Positions 19,165 to 27,689 of a DNA stretch of 60,525 bases are shown in pieces. The DNA comes from Desulfosporosinus sp. OT (GTDB lineage Bacteria; Bacillota; Desulfitobacteriia; Desulfitobacteriales; Desulfitobacteriaceae). Below the pieces are notes generated by a model. That model did not search any database. It saw nothing but the letters and a program-made list of their open reading frames with translations, and had not been told where the DNA came from. Positions within the stretch are counted from its first letter, which is position 1. Each line of letters begins with the position of its first letter. The stretch lies in NCBI RefSeq assembly GCF_000224515.1, contig NZ_AGAF01000043.1:1-60525 (forward strand), written 5' to 3'. The position numbers and the translations under genes are program-made.

Positions 19165-19368
19165 TTGAATGTGCAATATCTTATGATTCCCGTCTCAGAT
19201 GAAAAACGTCTCCGTCTCACCTATGTTTGTAATAAACTAGGTATCACAATTGAACATTTTTTTGACACTGCGCTTCGCGAAGGAGAAATGGAGATACTTA
19301 GCAATGAGGCACTAAGACCAGGTGGTGCATTCTGGAACGAGGATGACCAAACAAAGGGCACTGAATAA
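19165..19368 (+). CDS. Conserved-looking small protein (67 aa), unknown function
   Basis: A TTG start (19165) lies eight bases after AGAGGTGAT; GTG 19171 is an alternative. The protein begins MNVQYLMIPVSDEKRLRLTY and ends acidic (WNEDDQTKGTE). It looks like a short helical protein (RLRLTYVCNKLGITIEHFFD). A promoter-like TATAAT precedes it and a hairpin follows at 19429. I do not recognise the family. Confidence 0.6.
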   Translation: MNVQYLMIPVSDEKRLRLTYVCNKLGITIEHFFDTALREGEMEILSNEALRPGGAFWNEDDQTKGTE

Positions 19369-19428
19369 AACTCTTCTTTAATTATAATCAATACGTAGTT
19401 ACTCTTAGTGTATATTCCAAAGAAGAAA

Positions 19429-19459
19429 GAGCGAAGCCGCCTTTAACGTGGTTTCGCTC
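19429..19459 (+). terminator. Hairpin after the 67-aa gene
   Basis: GAGCGAAGCC pairs with GGTTTCGCTC (one G-T pair). It lies 60 bases after the stop; the following sequence is only moderately T-rich. Confidence 0.55.
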
Positions 19460-19567
19460 ATTAATTCGCTTAGAAGTAGTAGCTTTAGTAGCTTTGCTAG
19501 CATTACAACACTTTAAACAACTTTACTTTCTGGTTATCGTTCTTGTCAAAGAAAGGAATGAAATATT

Positions 19568-20635
19568 ATGTTAACTCCGTATGCAGTAATTGATATGGAC
19601 TATCTAGAAAAAAATATTGGAACTATGGCAGACATAACCAGCAGATTGGAAATAAATTTAAGACCCCACTTTAAAACTCATAAATCACCCCTTATAGCTC
19701 AGAAGCAAATAGCTGCCGGAGCTATTGGAATTACCTGTGCAACACTAGGGGAAGCAGAAATAGCCGTAAATAATGGACTTAAGGATATTTTGATCTCTAG
19801 AGAGATCGTTGGCACTGGTAAATTATCGCTCTTAGCTGGCCTAGCCCGTCATGCTGACTTGAAAGTAGTAGTTGACGATCCCTATCAGGTCACCCAGCTT
19901 AGTGCTGCTTTAGCAGAATCGCCTGTCAAGCTGGGAGTTTTGATTGAGATTAATATTGGTCAGAACCGATGTGGAATAGATCCAGGTAATTTAACGGCCA
20001 TAATTGACTTGATAAAGTTGATAAATCAACACCCCAAGCTCACTTTCTTAGGTTTTCAAGGTTATGAAGGCCACTTGGTACTCCACCCCAACGAAGATGA
20101 ACGGACCACTCAAGTCGAGGAAGCCAATGCTAACCTAATGAACGTCGTCAAAGCAGTCGCAGAAGCAGGCTATCCAGCCAAAATCGTGACCGGCGGTGGA
20201 ACCGGAACAACCCTGATCACTGGGAAAATTGAAGGAATGACTGAAATTCAGCCCGGAACTTATGCCACAATGGACGCTACTTATAGTAAAATTATGGGCC
20301 TTTTTTTTGCACCTGCTCTAAAAATTGTAACAACTATAATCAGTAAACCATCGGCTGAGCGACTAATCGTTGACGCTGGAAGCAAAGCAATCAGTACCGA
20401 TTATGGCCCACCGGAAATCATCGGACATTCCGACTGGGTTTATCAATGCATCGGAGATGAATACGGAATTTTACGCCATGTGAACGGCCAACCCATAGCC
20501 GGAAACATCGGGGATGAAATCAGTCTCTATCCTGCTCACGGCTGCACAACTATTAATCTTTATGATAAAATTCACGGTTTTCGTAACGGCATTCTGGAAA
20601 TAGTAATGCCAATCGGACGGGGCAAATCATTCTAA
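19568..20635 (+). CDS. D-threonine aldolase / D-serine dehydratase-like PLP enzyme
   Basis: The 355-aa protein is a fold-type III (alanine-racemase-type) PLP enzyme of the D-threonine aldolase/DSD1 group. The PLP lysine lies in LRPHFKTHKSP (residues about 31-41). The C-terminal metal site shows LYPAHGCTTINLYDKIHG, where His and Cys bind a divalent metal. Such enzymes cleave D-3-hydroxyamino acids to glycine plus aldehyde or deaminate D-serine to pyruvate; substrate choice cannot be read from sequence. It is a monocistronic unit with its own terminator at 20648. Its link to the amino-compound operons nearby is only positional. Confidence 0.87.
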   Translation: MLTPYAVIDMDYLEKNIGTMADITSRLEINLRPHFKTHKSPLIAQKQIAAGAIGITCATLGEAEIAVNNGLKDILISREIVGTGKLSLLAGLARHADLKVVVDDPYQVTQLSAALAESPVKLGVLIEINIGQNRCGIDPGNLTAIIDLIKLINQHPKLTFLGFQGYEGHLVLHPNEDERTTQVEEANANLMNVVKAVAEAGYPAKIVTGGGTGTTLITGKIEGMTEIQPGTYATMDATYSKIMGLFFAPALKIVTTIISKPSAERLIVDAGSKAISTDYGPPEIIGHSDWVYQCIGDEYGILRHVNGQPIAGNIGDEISLYPAHGCTTINLYDKIHGFRNGILEIVMPIGRGKSF

Positions 20636-20647
20636 TTTTCTTGAGTC

Positions 20648-20679
20648 AGAAAGGAGTCTATTAAATACGACTCCTTTCT
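20648..20679 (+). terminator. Rho-independent terminator
   Basis: AGAAAGGAGTC pairs with GACTCCTTTCT across a ten-base loop, 12 bases after the PLP-enzyme stop. Confidence 0.8.
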
Positions 20680-20712
20680 AATGATGGTTATAAAGAAAAC
20701 TTGGCTGGCGCC

Positions 20713-20840
20713 CGAAGACACTGTCTTCGCACGAATTACCCTTCTCGCAGCTTTGCGCAGGCGGCCGCCTTAGTTGCACTTATGCTTCCAGACGAAGACA
20801 CTGTCTTCGCACGAATTAGCATTCTTGCAGTATACAAACG
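20713..20840. repeat. Palindromic mosaic repeat (two copies of the 17-base palindrome)
   Basis: CGAAGACACTGTCTTCG occurs at 20713-20729 and again at 20793-20809, each followed by CACGAATTA-C and a TTCT-GCAG tail. Between them lies GGCGGCCGCCTTAGT-GCA, shared with 13.73 kb. The unit is intergenic here and also appears inside the glycosyltransferase gene at 5.93 kb. Confidence 0.85.
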
Positions 20841-20863
20841 AAGTTTATACTTTCTGACTAGTA

Positions 20864-20891
20864 CAAAAAAGCCTCACACTTTGTGTGAGGC
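20864..20891 (-). terminator. Rho-independent terminator of the TerC gene
   Basis: On the minus strand GCCTCACA-caaag-TGTGAGGC is followed by TTTTTTG. It lies 40 bases past the TerC stop. Confidence 0.88.
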
Positions 20892-20931
20892 AAAAATCTC
20901 AAAGAATTCGTATTTTACAACACCACTTTGG

Positions 20932-21630
20932 TTAGGCTGAATGATGTCTACCGCTGCCAGCATGAAAAGCCTCATCTTGCTTATTAGTTCTTCTAGAAAT
21001 AAAAACACCTACCAAAATAACAGTCACCGCAAAAGCCAGCGGAATTATCCACGATGTCCAGTTAAAGGCACTTAAAAACGGTTCAATCTTTTTATCTGAA
21101 ATGGCCATTTCTCCTGCAGTCCAACCCAAAATCCCTGCACCAATTATAATAGTTATTGGCCACCTTTTCATCAAAAGGCTGATTAATTTGCTTCCCCAGA
21201 TAACAATTGGTATACTCATTACTAAGCCTACAATTATCAAAATCATATTTCCATTAGCTACTCCGGCAATTGCTACAACATTGTCCAGACTCATCACTAA
21301 ATCGGCGACTATGATCGTTTGGACAGCACCCCATAGACTGTCCTTTGCTTCAATTTCCCCATTACTTTCTTCATCAGCTATCAATTTTACAGCGATCCAG
21401 AAAAGAAGCAATCCTCCGATTAACTTCAGAAATGGTATTTGCAGTAAATATACAGCAATAAACGTTAAAATAATCCTCAAAACAACTGCTCCACCACTTC
21501 CCAATAAAATAGCCATTTTTTGATGTTTGGGAGGTAGTTCTCGACTGGCTAGAGCAATGACGAGCGCGTTATCACCACTTAATAGAATATTTACGGCAAA
21601 AATACTTAATAGTGTTACTAATAAAACCAT
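20932..21630 (-). CDS. TerC-family membrane protein
   Basis: The 232-aa protein has about seven membrane segments and the two TerC acidic motifs: LLSGDNALVIALAS near residue 14 and DLVMSLDNVVAIAG near 110. TerC proteins are implicated in manganese export/metallation and tellurite resistance. I set the start at ATG 21630, six bases after GGGAGG; the ATG at 21633 is too close to it and the GTG at 21651 overlaps it. Its terminator is at 20864. Confidence 0.88.
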   Translation of the reverse strand: MVLLVTLLSIFAVNILLSGDNALVIALASRELPPKHQKMAILLGSGGAVVLRIILTFIAVYLLQIPFLKLIGGLLLFWIAVKLIADEESNGEIEAKDSLWGAVQTIIVADLVMSLDNVVAIAGVANGNMILIIVGLVMSIPIVIWGSKLISLLMKRWPITIIIGAGILGWTAGEMAISDKKIEPFLSAFNWTSWIIPLAFAVTVILVGVFISRRTNKQDEAFHAGSGRHHSA

Positions 21631-21776
21631 CATAATCCTCCCTCTCTTCACGTTTGCAAAACGCTTTGGATATCTGCAACTTCAGTTACATTTCTCTAAA
21701 TCGACAAGAAATCTAAGAAGTACTGCCGGATTGCGATGGATGATTAGCCTTGGCAAATGTATCTTCATTATATGAG

Positions 21777-21825
21777 CTCGTCCAACTTGGATATGCCTTT
21801 CAATATACATCACAAGTCGGACGAG
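21777..21825 (-). terminator. Long hairpin after the permease gene
   Basis: CTCGTCCAACTTG (21777-21789) pairs with CAAGTCGGACGAG (21813-21825) with one mismatch. It lies 70 bases beyond the permease stop. There is no long T-run. Confidence 0.5.
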
Positions 21826-21897
21826 TTGAATAGTTGATCTTGTACACCATAAATTGAGAAATGATCATGAATTGTATGCAACGTTAGTAAATGAAAA

Positions 21898-23280
21898 CTA
21901 CATTATCAATATAGCCACGATAGTAGTTGCCGCTAATCCTAACATAACAGGGAAGAAATTTTTTCTAGCAAGTTCAATAGGATTAACTCCTGCAATTGCT
22001 GCAACGGGGATTAAGCCCCAAGGAATAATTGTACCGCCACCAGTCCACACTCCTGCGATTTGCCCTAAGGCAGCCAAAGTTGCCTTATCAACGGCTATTG
22101 CTTTACTAAAAGTCGCTGCAACACTACCCACCAAAGGTAATGGCGAGAATCCAGAGCCATCGAGACCGACCACCATACCAGTAATTAAATTTACAATAGC
22201 AACAAAGACCTTATTCAATGGAACAGCTTGAGAAAGAGCAATACCGAAGTCTTCTAAATACCCTGTTGCCGTATCTAAACTGAGAATAGATTTGGCTAAA
22301 TCACCTTTACCAAGGAAGAAGAATCCTGCGATAATAATTACTGGTGCAAAAATCTTGATACCAAATATAAATCCATCTCTGATATAGTCAGTAGTTTTCT
22401 CTAGTCCTTCCCAACCGTACTTTAGCATGGTGCCTACTGCTAAAATTAAAACTGCTGTAGCTCCCAAAAGAGCGGTTGCATCTCCACCTCTAAGCTGCAA
22501 AACCCACATTGCGATAATATCAGCTAAGAAGGCTAATGGAGTAACTGTAGCTAAGAAATACGATACCCAATCAAGATCTCTCGTTACTTCTTTAGATAAA
22601 AAAGCATCACGCTCAAGCCTCAATGCTTCCGGGTTCTTTTTCATATCCTTCTTTATCATGATAAATGCAGTAATTGTGGTAACAAGACCCATGGTAATAA
22701 TTAATGGTACACTAGCAGACATGATCGGACCAGGGTCAGTGAAACCAGCTGCTTTCGCAGTAATTGTCGGAGCTCCTTGAATAATATAGTCTGTTGACAA
22801 GCCTATCCCATGACCAAATAAGTTCATAGCCACTGCCGCACCCATAACCGGAAGTCCCGCTCTAACTGCTACAGGAAGCATTACCGCTCCAATTAAAGCC
22901 GTAGCAGGAGATGGCCAGAAAAACCATGATGCAAACAACATCGAAAAACCTAACACCCAAAAGGCAATATCCGCATTTACCATTAGTTTGGCTGCAGGTC
23001 TCATAACTAAGTAATCGGATCCTGTGTCACTCAATAATTTTGATAAAGCTACAATTAAGGAAATTACTACAATAATTCCCCAAAATTCATTACCTGCAAC
23101 AATTAAAGCATTATAGACGGTCGTAACTGCACCTACAATAGTATGTTTGACTGCAAATCCGACAGTCAGTAATCCAAGTATACAAGGAATTAGAGGATCT
23201 TTCCGAAGGGCCATGACAACGATTACGACCAATACCCAAAAAAGGAATAACCAATGAACTGATGTTAACGTTACTGGCAT
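21898..23280 (-). CDS. Ion-transporter-superfamily permease
   Basis: The 460-aa protein has about 11-12 hydrophobic segments and the architecture of IT-superfamily carriers (NhaC/CitMHS/GntP-like), with hairpin-loop-like motifs GHGIGLSTDYIIQGAPTITA near residue 155 and ITGMVVGLDGSGFSPLPLVG near 360. I choose ATG 23280, with TAAGGAGGAG upstream, over an extended frame from 23373. The substrate is unknown; an organic acid or amino acid is likely for the superfamily. An orphan copy of the shared operator module lies about 700 bases upstream, but a plus-strand gene and a terminator intervene, so coregulation is doubtful. Confidence 0.83.
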   Translation of the reverse strand: MPVTLTSVHWLFLFWVLVVIVVMALRKDPLIPCILGLLTVGFAVKHTIVGAVTTVYNALIVAGNEFWGIIVVISLIVALSKLLSDTGSDYLVMRPAAKLMVNADIAFWVLGFSMLFASWFFWPSPATALIGAVMLPVAVRAGLPVMGAAVAMNLFGHGIGLSTDYIIQGAPTITAKAAGFTDPGPIMSASVPLIITMGLVTTITAFIMIKKDMKKNPEALRLERDAFLSKEVTRDLDWVSYFLATVTPLAFLADIIAMWVLQLRGGDATALLGATAVLILAVGTMLKYGWEGLEKTTDYIRDGFIFGIKIFAPVIIIAGFFFLGKGDLAKSILSLDTATGYLEDFGIALSQAVPLNKVFVAIVNLITGMVVGLDGSGFSPLPLVGSVAATFSKAIAVDKATLAALGQIAGVWTGGGTIIPWGLIPVAAIAGVNPIELARKNFFPVMLGLAATTIVAILIM

Positions 23281-23499
23281 GTATACTCTCCTCCTTAACA
23301 TTCTTATCACACAAATAGTTTTTACTTCGAGAAGACAATTTATTCGAACTTTGCTTTCCAGATTATACTTCATAAATAAATTGAAACTTCAATAAGCACA
23401 ACTTCCGAATCAGGTTTTTGAAAAAATTGTTGTTGCAAGTATAGATTCGCTTATTTATTGCCATTTTATTAGTGAGATTAATGCTAAGGAGGTATAACT

Positions 23500-23664
23500 A
23501 TGAAATTGGTAGAGTTAAAACAGCAAGTAGATGATCTTGTCAACAAGAATTTAGGTAACTTGGAAGTTGTAGATGAAAATAGAATAGCTTTTGAGCAAGT
23601 CATCATCGATCATGACCAAGGAGAAGACGTAGCATTAATAAGCCATGGGCTTAATCCAGTTTAA
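23500..23664 (+). CDS. Small acidic protein (54 aa), unknown function
   Basis: ATG 23500 follows AAGGAGG by six bases. The product starts MKLVELKQQVDDLVNKNLGN and is acidic with alternating hydrophobic residues (LEVVDENRIAFEQVIID). A good terminator at 23730 supports a real transcript. Family not recognised. Confidence 0.65.
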   Translation: MKLVELKQQVDDLVNKNLGNLEVVDENRIAFEQVIIDHDQGEDVALISHGLNPV

Positions 23665-23729
23665 GGAAAAACTCGCTAAGCTCGATGATTCGTAGTCTGG
23701 AGTGACCGAATCATTTTAATGGGTTACAC

Positions 23730-23768
23730 AAACGCCTAAGACCAAGTGTTTTAGGCGTTTTAATTTTA
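23730..23768 (+). terminator. Rho-independent terminator
   Basis: AAACGCCTAA-(11 bases)-TTAGGCGTTT followed by TAATTTTATT. Confidence 0.85.
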
Positions 23769-23879
23769 TTGTAATACACCATCTCCATTTTCTAGTTAAT
23801 TTAAAATTAACAACAGTCTTGGCAACCAAAGGGTTCACTAAAAAACCTGTTTATAAGATTCTACCACAATCTCCTCCTT

Positions 23880-24165
23880 TCATTTTTAGTTATTTTAACT
23901 CGATCATTTTTTTATGATAACTAAAAATAAAATAAATTCAGTTATCATAATACAGATTACTACTCATCACAGATGAGCAGTAATTAGCTAAAGTATATGC
24001 ACTTTTATTATATTGCACAATCGCTGATTTTCCGGTGAATTTGGTTATAACAGTCTTTGGGCAGTGTTAAGCTCGCTTATTCGATAAATTTCTTATTTTA
24101 TCTTTATTTATCCCTTTTTATCATTTCATACCGACTTTATTCTGACAATGCTTAGTTATCTTTTT
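23880..24165 (-). promoter_or_regulatory. Orphan copy of the shared promoter-operator module
   Basis: The stretch resembles 49182-49440 and 39545-39740. It holds an 11-bp inverted repeat TTATGATAACT / AGTTATCATAA (23912-23922, 23940-23950), the operator CTCATCACAGATGAG (23963-23977, inside a longer ATTACT...AGTAAT palindrome) and, on the minus strand, TTGTGC (24020-24015) - 17 bases - TATACT (23997-23992). Reading minus, transcription would head towards the permease but meets the terminator at 23730 first. It may be a duplication remnant. Confidence 0.7.
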
Positions 24166-24217
24166 GAATATGGCGTCAATGGGTTTAGTAGATTGTAAAT
24201 ACACAATAAATAGACTA

Positions 24218-24241
24218 GGGGCGTAAATTTTCTTACGCCCC
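24218..24241. terminator. Hairpin after the 50-aa gene
   Basis: GGGGCGTAA pairs perfectly with TTACGCCCC; six-base loop. It lies 36 bases past the stop of the minus-strand 50-aa gene, with ATTTTG on its plus-strand side. Confidence 0.6.
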
Positions 24242-24276
24242 ATTTTGAACTTAGCAACTTTGCTTTTTCAATGCCT

Positions 24277-24429
24277 CTAATCAACAACAGTAACAACTTC
24301 AGATGCACGTTCTGAACCGCGCTGGGTCATTTCAGTATCAGTGATGGTATTATTTTGGACACCGTTTGTTACGGCTCCCACAGTAGGTTTTTTGGTCACA
24401 TTTGTTGTCTCAAACTTATTGTATCCCAT
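24277..24429 (-). CDS. Small Thr/Val-rich protein (50 aa)
   Basis: On the minus strand an ATG (24429) follows AAGGAGGG. The product starts MGYNKFETTNVTKKPTVGAV and ends EVVTVVD. It is polar, lacks Cys and has no known motif. It lies 82 bases after the last gene of operon 1 in the same direction, so it may be cotranscribed. Confidence 0.6.
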   Translation of the reverse strand: MGYNKFETTNVTKKPTVGAVTNGVQNNTITDTEMTQRGSERASEVVTVVD

Positions 24430-24511
24430 TGCATTACCCTCCTTCAAAATCCTTGAACAACATAACTATTATCCCTCACAGTAAATAATAAAATGCCCGG
24501 TAAAAACTTCC

Positions 24512-25597
24512 TCATTTCAAACAACCACAGGCTAAGATAACGCTAGCCAATCCCAAACAATCGTCTTGGACAACATCAAATACAGGGATTTTAGCCGCTT
24601 TAGCAACTAGCTCTTTCAGCTCTGAACGTTCGACATAGGCCGGCTCGTAATTATTTGTTTCGTACCGGTACTGAGGGTAAAACGGATTCACAGTGATGGC
24701 CAACAAAGGCAAAGGATTGCGATAAACGACTGAACTTCCCGCTTCCCTTATCTTAAGTAAAAACTCATGAATAAGACTGGGTTCATTGGGGATCAAAATC
24801 TTGGTCGGATCTTGCAGTACCCAGAGCATTACTGAAGCAAAAGGAATCTCCATCAATCGCCTCAGACACGATGGAGTGATTAAACCAGGGCAATAAAGCC
24901 CTACTGCCTGTTGTGCAACTCGTTCCAAAGGCTCAAGCTCACCTGGTTCAAGTAACGATTGAGTCGTTGCGGCTAGAATTTTATGATTCTTTCCCCATAC
25001 TACCGTAGTGCCCGCATTTAATAACCCTTCTCGGACGAGATCCTGAGTCACGGGCAGGTAGTTACAAGCTTCAGCTAGATACTGAGCATCGAAAGCGACC
25101 TGTTGACTGTCAGGCTTATACGAGGCACCAGTGGCCAGAATAAGTCCGTCGGTTTCAACCATCGGTGCCATCCTATTTAAGGCTCCGTCCACAATGATTA
25201 ATTCAGCACCGTGACGGTATAACCATTCACGAACTGTACGCAGATGTCGGGTCTGATTTGGCCCTGCGGTGACGACCAACCCTTCCCTTTCCACTTTAGC
25301 ACATACCAATTTCCCCAATGGCGTCGGAATAGGGAGAGTCTCGATCACGCTGAGCTTAGCGCTGCTAACTTCCAGACAACGTGCGGCGGTCACCACTAAA
25401 ACGCCACGGGGAACAAATAAACGAGGTTTGGGCAATCCTGTGACATTGTCCACGGATTCTCCGTCGTACCCAATACTAGTCAGGCCCAAATTAATTCTTT
25501 GCAAAGTGAAATAATTGAGCAAAGAAATTGTGGTTGTTGTTTTGCCCGTATTTTTAGCAGTTCCGGAAATTCCCAGTATTAACTGCCTGTGACTCAT
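24512..25597 (-). CDS. P-loop NTPase of the amino-compound operon (copy 1)
   Basis: The 361-aa protein has a Walker A in ILGISGTAKNTGKTTTT (residues about 6-22) and a Walker-B-like ELIIVDGALNRMAP near residue 134, reminiscent of BioD/CobQ-type P-loop enzymes. The rest holds no domain I know (VNPFYPQYRYETNNYEPAYV near 300). It overlaps the B12 protein gene by four bases and has the paralogue 41793-42884 (363 aa) in operon 2. By position it could reactivate or load cofactor onto the B12 enzyme, as MutL, MeaB or KamB-type partners do; this is inference. Confidence 0.8.
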   Translation of the reverse strand: MSHRQLILGISGTAKNTGKTTTTISLLNYFTLQRINLGLTSIGYDGESVDNVTGLPKPRLFVPRGVLVVTAARCLEVSSAKLSVIETLPIPTPLGKLVCAKVEREGLVVTAGPNQTRHLRTVREWLYRHGAELIIVDGALNRMAPMVETDGLILATGASYKPDSQQVAFDAQYLAEACNYLPVTQDLVREGLLNAGTTVVWGKNHKILAATTQSLLEPGELEPLERVAQQAVGLYCPGLITPSCLRRLMEIPFASVMLWVLQDPTKILIPNEPSLIHEFLLKIREAGSSVVYRNPLPLLAITVNPFYPQYRYETNNYEPAYVERSELKELVAKAAKIPVFDVVQDDCLGLASVILACGCLK

Positions 25598-27411
25598 TGT
25601 TTTACGACAGTGTCCCTGCCGCTGCGTCCTGGATAGGCACCGTCTTCTCGGCTGCCCAAAACACCATCGTACAGGGCCTGGACAAAATCACCCTTAGCCA
25701 CAACATCTGTCAAAACTTTATCAATACCCGTTACAATTTCGTCACGCCAAATTTCCATCTGTTTCGTCTGGGCAATCGTTGTATGGCCATAGAATCGTAA
25801 GGCTTCTGCCACTGCTCTCAAGGTGTCTATTTTAGAAGGCACGGTAATGGGACCACCAGAATAAGCCTCATCAGCTGAGGCAATTGTAACGGCATCAACT
25901 TCTAGCATTGATGCCAAAACTGCATGCATAGCTGTACTGGCCGATGATTGTACTCTGTCTTCCGTCTGAGTTAAGAAGCCAACTGGAGCACCCGGCCAGA
26001 TCGGAGCCTCGACAATTTCCTTGAGAGCCATTATTTTGGCGGCATTAAACTCTACGTAATTGTCAGTCATTTGCCCGCCCACCATAACCTCTGGCGACTT
26101 GCAGAAAAGTGGCTGTAGAATTGGTTTGCCGCCTAGGCGAACGCCTAAGGCAGCCGTGATTAACATTCCGGCAAAGGCCTTAAAGGCGGGAACACCACAC
26201 AATTCTTCGTTTGTCACGACATCAAACGGCATACCATATTTGACTGCAAAACGGATGGCTGCGATTGCGTCAACAGTAAGACGGGCGGGATCAGTGCCGG
26301 CCCCAAGAGAGCCGTAACAGATATTGATCTTGGTCAAATCTGCGCCAATCTTCCCGGCAAGTACTACAGTTTCCGGAGTATTCAGACCGCGGTGAGCCCT
26401 AATCTGCCACAGAGTGCTTTCTTCCAAGGCTCGTTTGATTCGGTTAAGATTAGCCGGAGTCAGAACCGTTCCATCCTCTTCATGGGTCAAGAAACCATCT
26501 AAAAGCCCTTCCGTGCGCGCTCCCCAGGAAGGATCGAAATGCACAACACCATCAGCACCCCAAGCTTCACTAACCTTAATATGACCAATATCCATAAACG
26601 GACAGCCTGTACCATATTGGTTGAAAACAAGGGGTTTCGCCCGTGCCGAAAGCTGCGGAACTTTCATGGTCTCTATTGTCCGAGCGACATAATCCTCGAG
26701 ACCTACCACCTCTTCCTTGCTAAAGCGCCGGGTCTTGGAATGCAAGACTCCGTTCTCATAGAAGTTACGCACCATCTCGTCGCTGTGCTTAACATACTCT
26801 CGCTCGAACTTCGCCATCGGCTCATAATCACGCCAGCGATGAACATCCCAAAGCTCATCCCTGATTTCAGCCCGCCGTACACCGGGGGAGGTTTTGCCTT
26901 GAGCCCAAGTCAAAATCATGTCGGTGATCCGATCGAGTTTTTCTTTTATCCCTTGATGACGATAAGCGTAACTATAGCCTATGGTAAAGTCCGTCTTATG
27001 TTTAATCGTCCGCTGTTTGGCTTCAACATATTCCCTGTCCTCAACAAAGGCCACAGCTTCCTCCACAGTGGTACCTGGACCGAACCCGGCATCAAACCCA
27101 AGCTCAGCCGCCAGCTCAGGTCGAATGGCCATCCCACCAATGCCAACCTTGACTCGCTCTCGGATGCCTGCTGCATCGAGCAGGTCAACAAAACGGGCTA
27201 GAATTTCCGCTACTCCGTAACCTAAGGTACGGCTCACTAAGACAGTGTTCACGCTGGACTTGGCAATCTCCTGAATAACTTCTTCCACTGGCAAATCGGG
27301 AGGCAGAAGGATCGTCTCATGCCCTGCTTCTTCCAATCCCCGGCGGACCATTTTCAAACCAACATCATGAACGGGATCAAGCGGAATTAACATAATTTTC
27401 TGTTTGTTCAT
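25594..27411 (-). CDS. B12-binding mutase-like protein (copy 1)
   Basis: The 605-aa protein has an N-terminal cobalamin-binding fold (residues 1-140): LIPLDPVHDVGLKMVRRGL with candidate cobalt-ligand His15, then VLVSRTLGYG and VGIGGMAIRPEL leading to GFDAGFGPGTTVEEA. In the usual DxHxxG box the Asp is one residue earlier (D-P-V-H-D-V-G). Residues about 260-560 look like a TIM-barrel of the glutamate-mutase-E or aminomutase kind (GTGCPFMDIGHIKVSEAWG, KINICYGSLGAGTDPARLT). It probably catalyses a radical carbon-skeleton or amino-group shift. It overlaps both neighbours by four bases. Copy 2 is 42881-44701. Confidence 0.8.
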   Translation of the reverse strand: MNKQKIMLIPLDPVHDVGLKMVRRGLEEAGHETILLPPDLPVEEVIQEIAKSSVNTVLVSRTLGYGVAEILARFVDLLDAAGIRERVKVGIGGMAIRPELAAELGFDAGFGPGTTVEEAVAFVEDREYVEAKQRTIKHKTDFTIGYSYAYRHQGIKEKLDRITDMILTWAQGKTSPGVRRAEIRDELWDVHRWRDYEPMAKFEREYVKHSDEMVRNFYENGVLHSKTRRFSKEEVVGLEDYVARTIETMKVPQLSARAKPLVFNQYGTGCPFMDIGHIKVSEAWGADGVVHFDPSWGARTEGLLDGFLTHEEDGTVLTPANLNRIKRALEESTLWQIRAHRGLNTPETVVLAGKIGADLTKINICYGSLGAGTDPARLTVDAIAAIRFAVKYGMPFDVVTNEELCGVPAFKAFAGMLITAALGVRLGGKPILQPLFCKSPEVMVGGQMTDNYVEFNAAKIMALKEIVEAPIWPGAPVGFLTQTEDRVQSSASTAMHAVLASMLEVDAVTIASADEAYSGGPITVPSKIDTLRAVAEALRFYGHTTIAQTKQMEIWRDEIVTGIDKVLTDVVAKGDFVQALYDGVLGSREDGAYPGRSGRDTVVKQ

Positions 27412-27656
27412 GACATCGAATCCTCCTTGTCCAGCGGTTTTAACCAGCCATAATAGTCCCCTGAACGGTGGACATACGCCCTGGCACGAATCCGTGATCC
27501 TGGGCCTTGGAATTGGCTGAAGACGATGTCTACATCGTTAAATCCCCAATCTTTCAACAATTGGATGATCAGTTTACGGCCTTCCTCTTCACTACTGCAG
27601 ACGATGAATGTTTCAATATCAAGTCCATCCATAATCCGATCCAGAATCCTAGGCAC
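27408..27656 (-). CDS. Small conserved protein of the operon (copy 1, 82 aa)
   Basis: GTG 27656 follows AGGAGGGG. The protein begins MPRILDRIMDGLDIETFIVC and contains FNDVDIVFSQFQGPGSRIRA, almost the same as the copy at 44708-44944. The size and its place directly before the B12 protein (ATGA overlap) recall the small subunits of B12 aminomutases (OraS-like), but I see no sequence motif to prove that. Confidence 0.75.
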   Translation of the reverse strand: MPRILDRIMDGLDIETFIVCSSEEEGRKLIIQLLKDWGFNDVDIVFSQFQGPGSRIRARAYVHRSGDYYGWLKPLDKEDSMS

Positions 27657-27689
27657 GAGTCATCCCCTCCTGCTGTTTGGGTTTTAAGC

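Noticed and set aside
20701-20940. 79-codon plus-strand frame
   Set aside because: Made almost entirely of the palindromic repeat and the TerC terminator.
22427-22780. 117-codon frame opposite the permease gene
   Set aside because: Shadow of the permease frame; low-complexity, no ribosome site.
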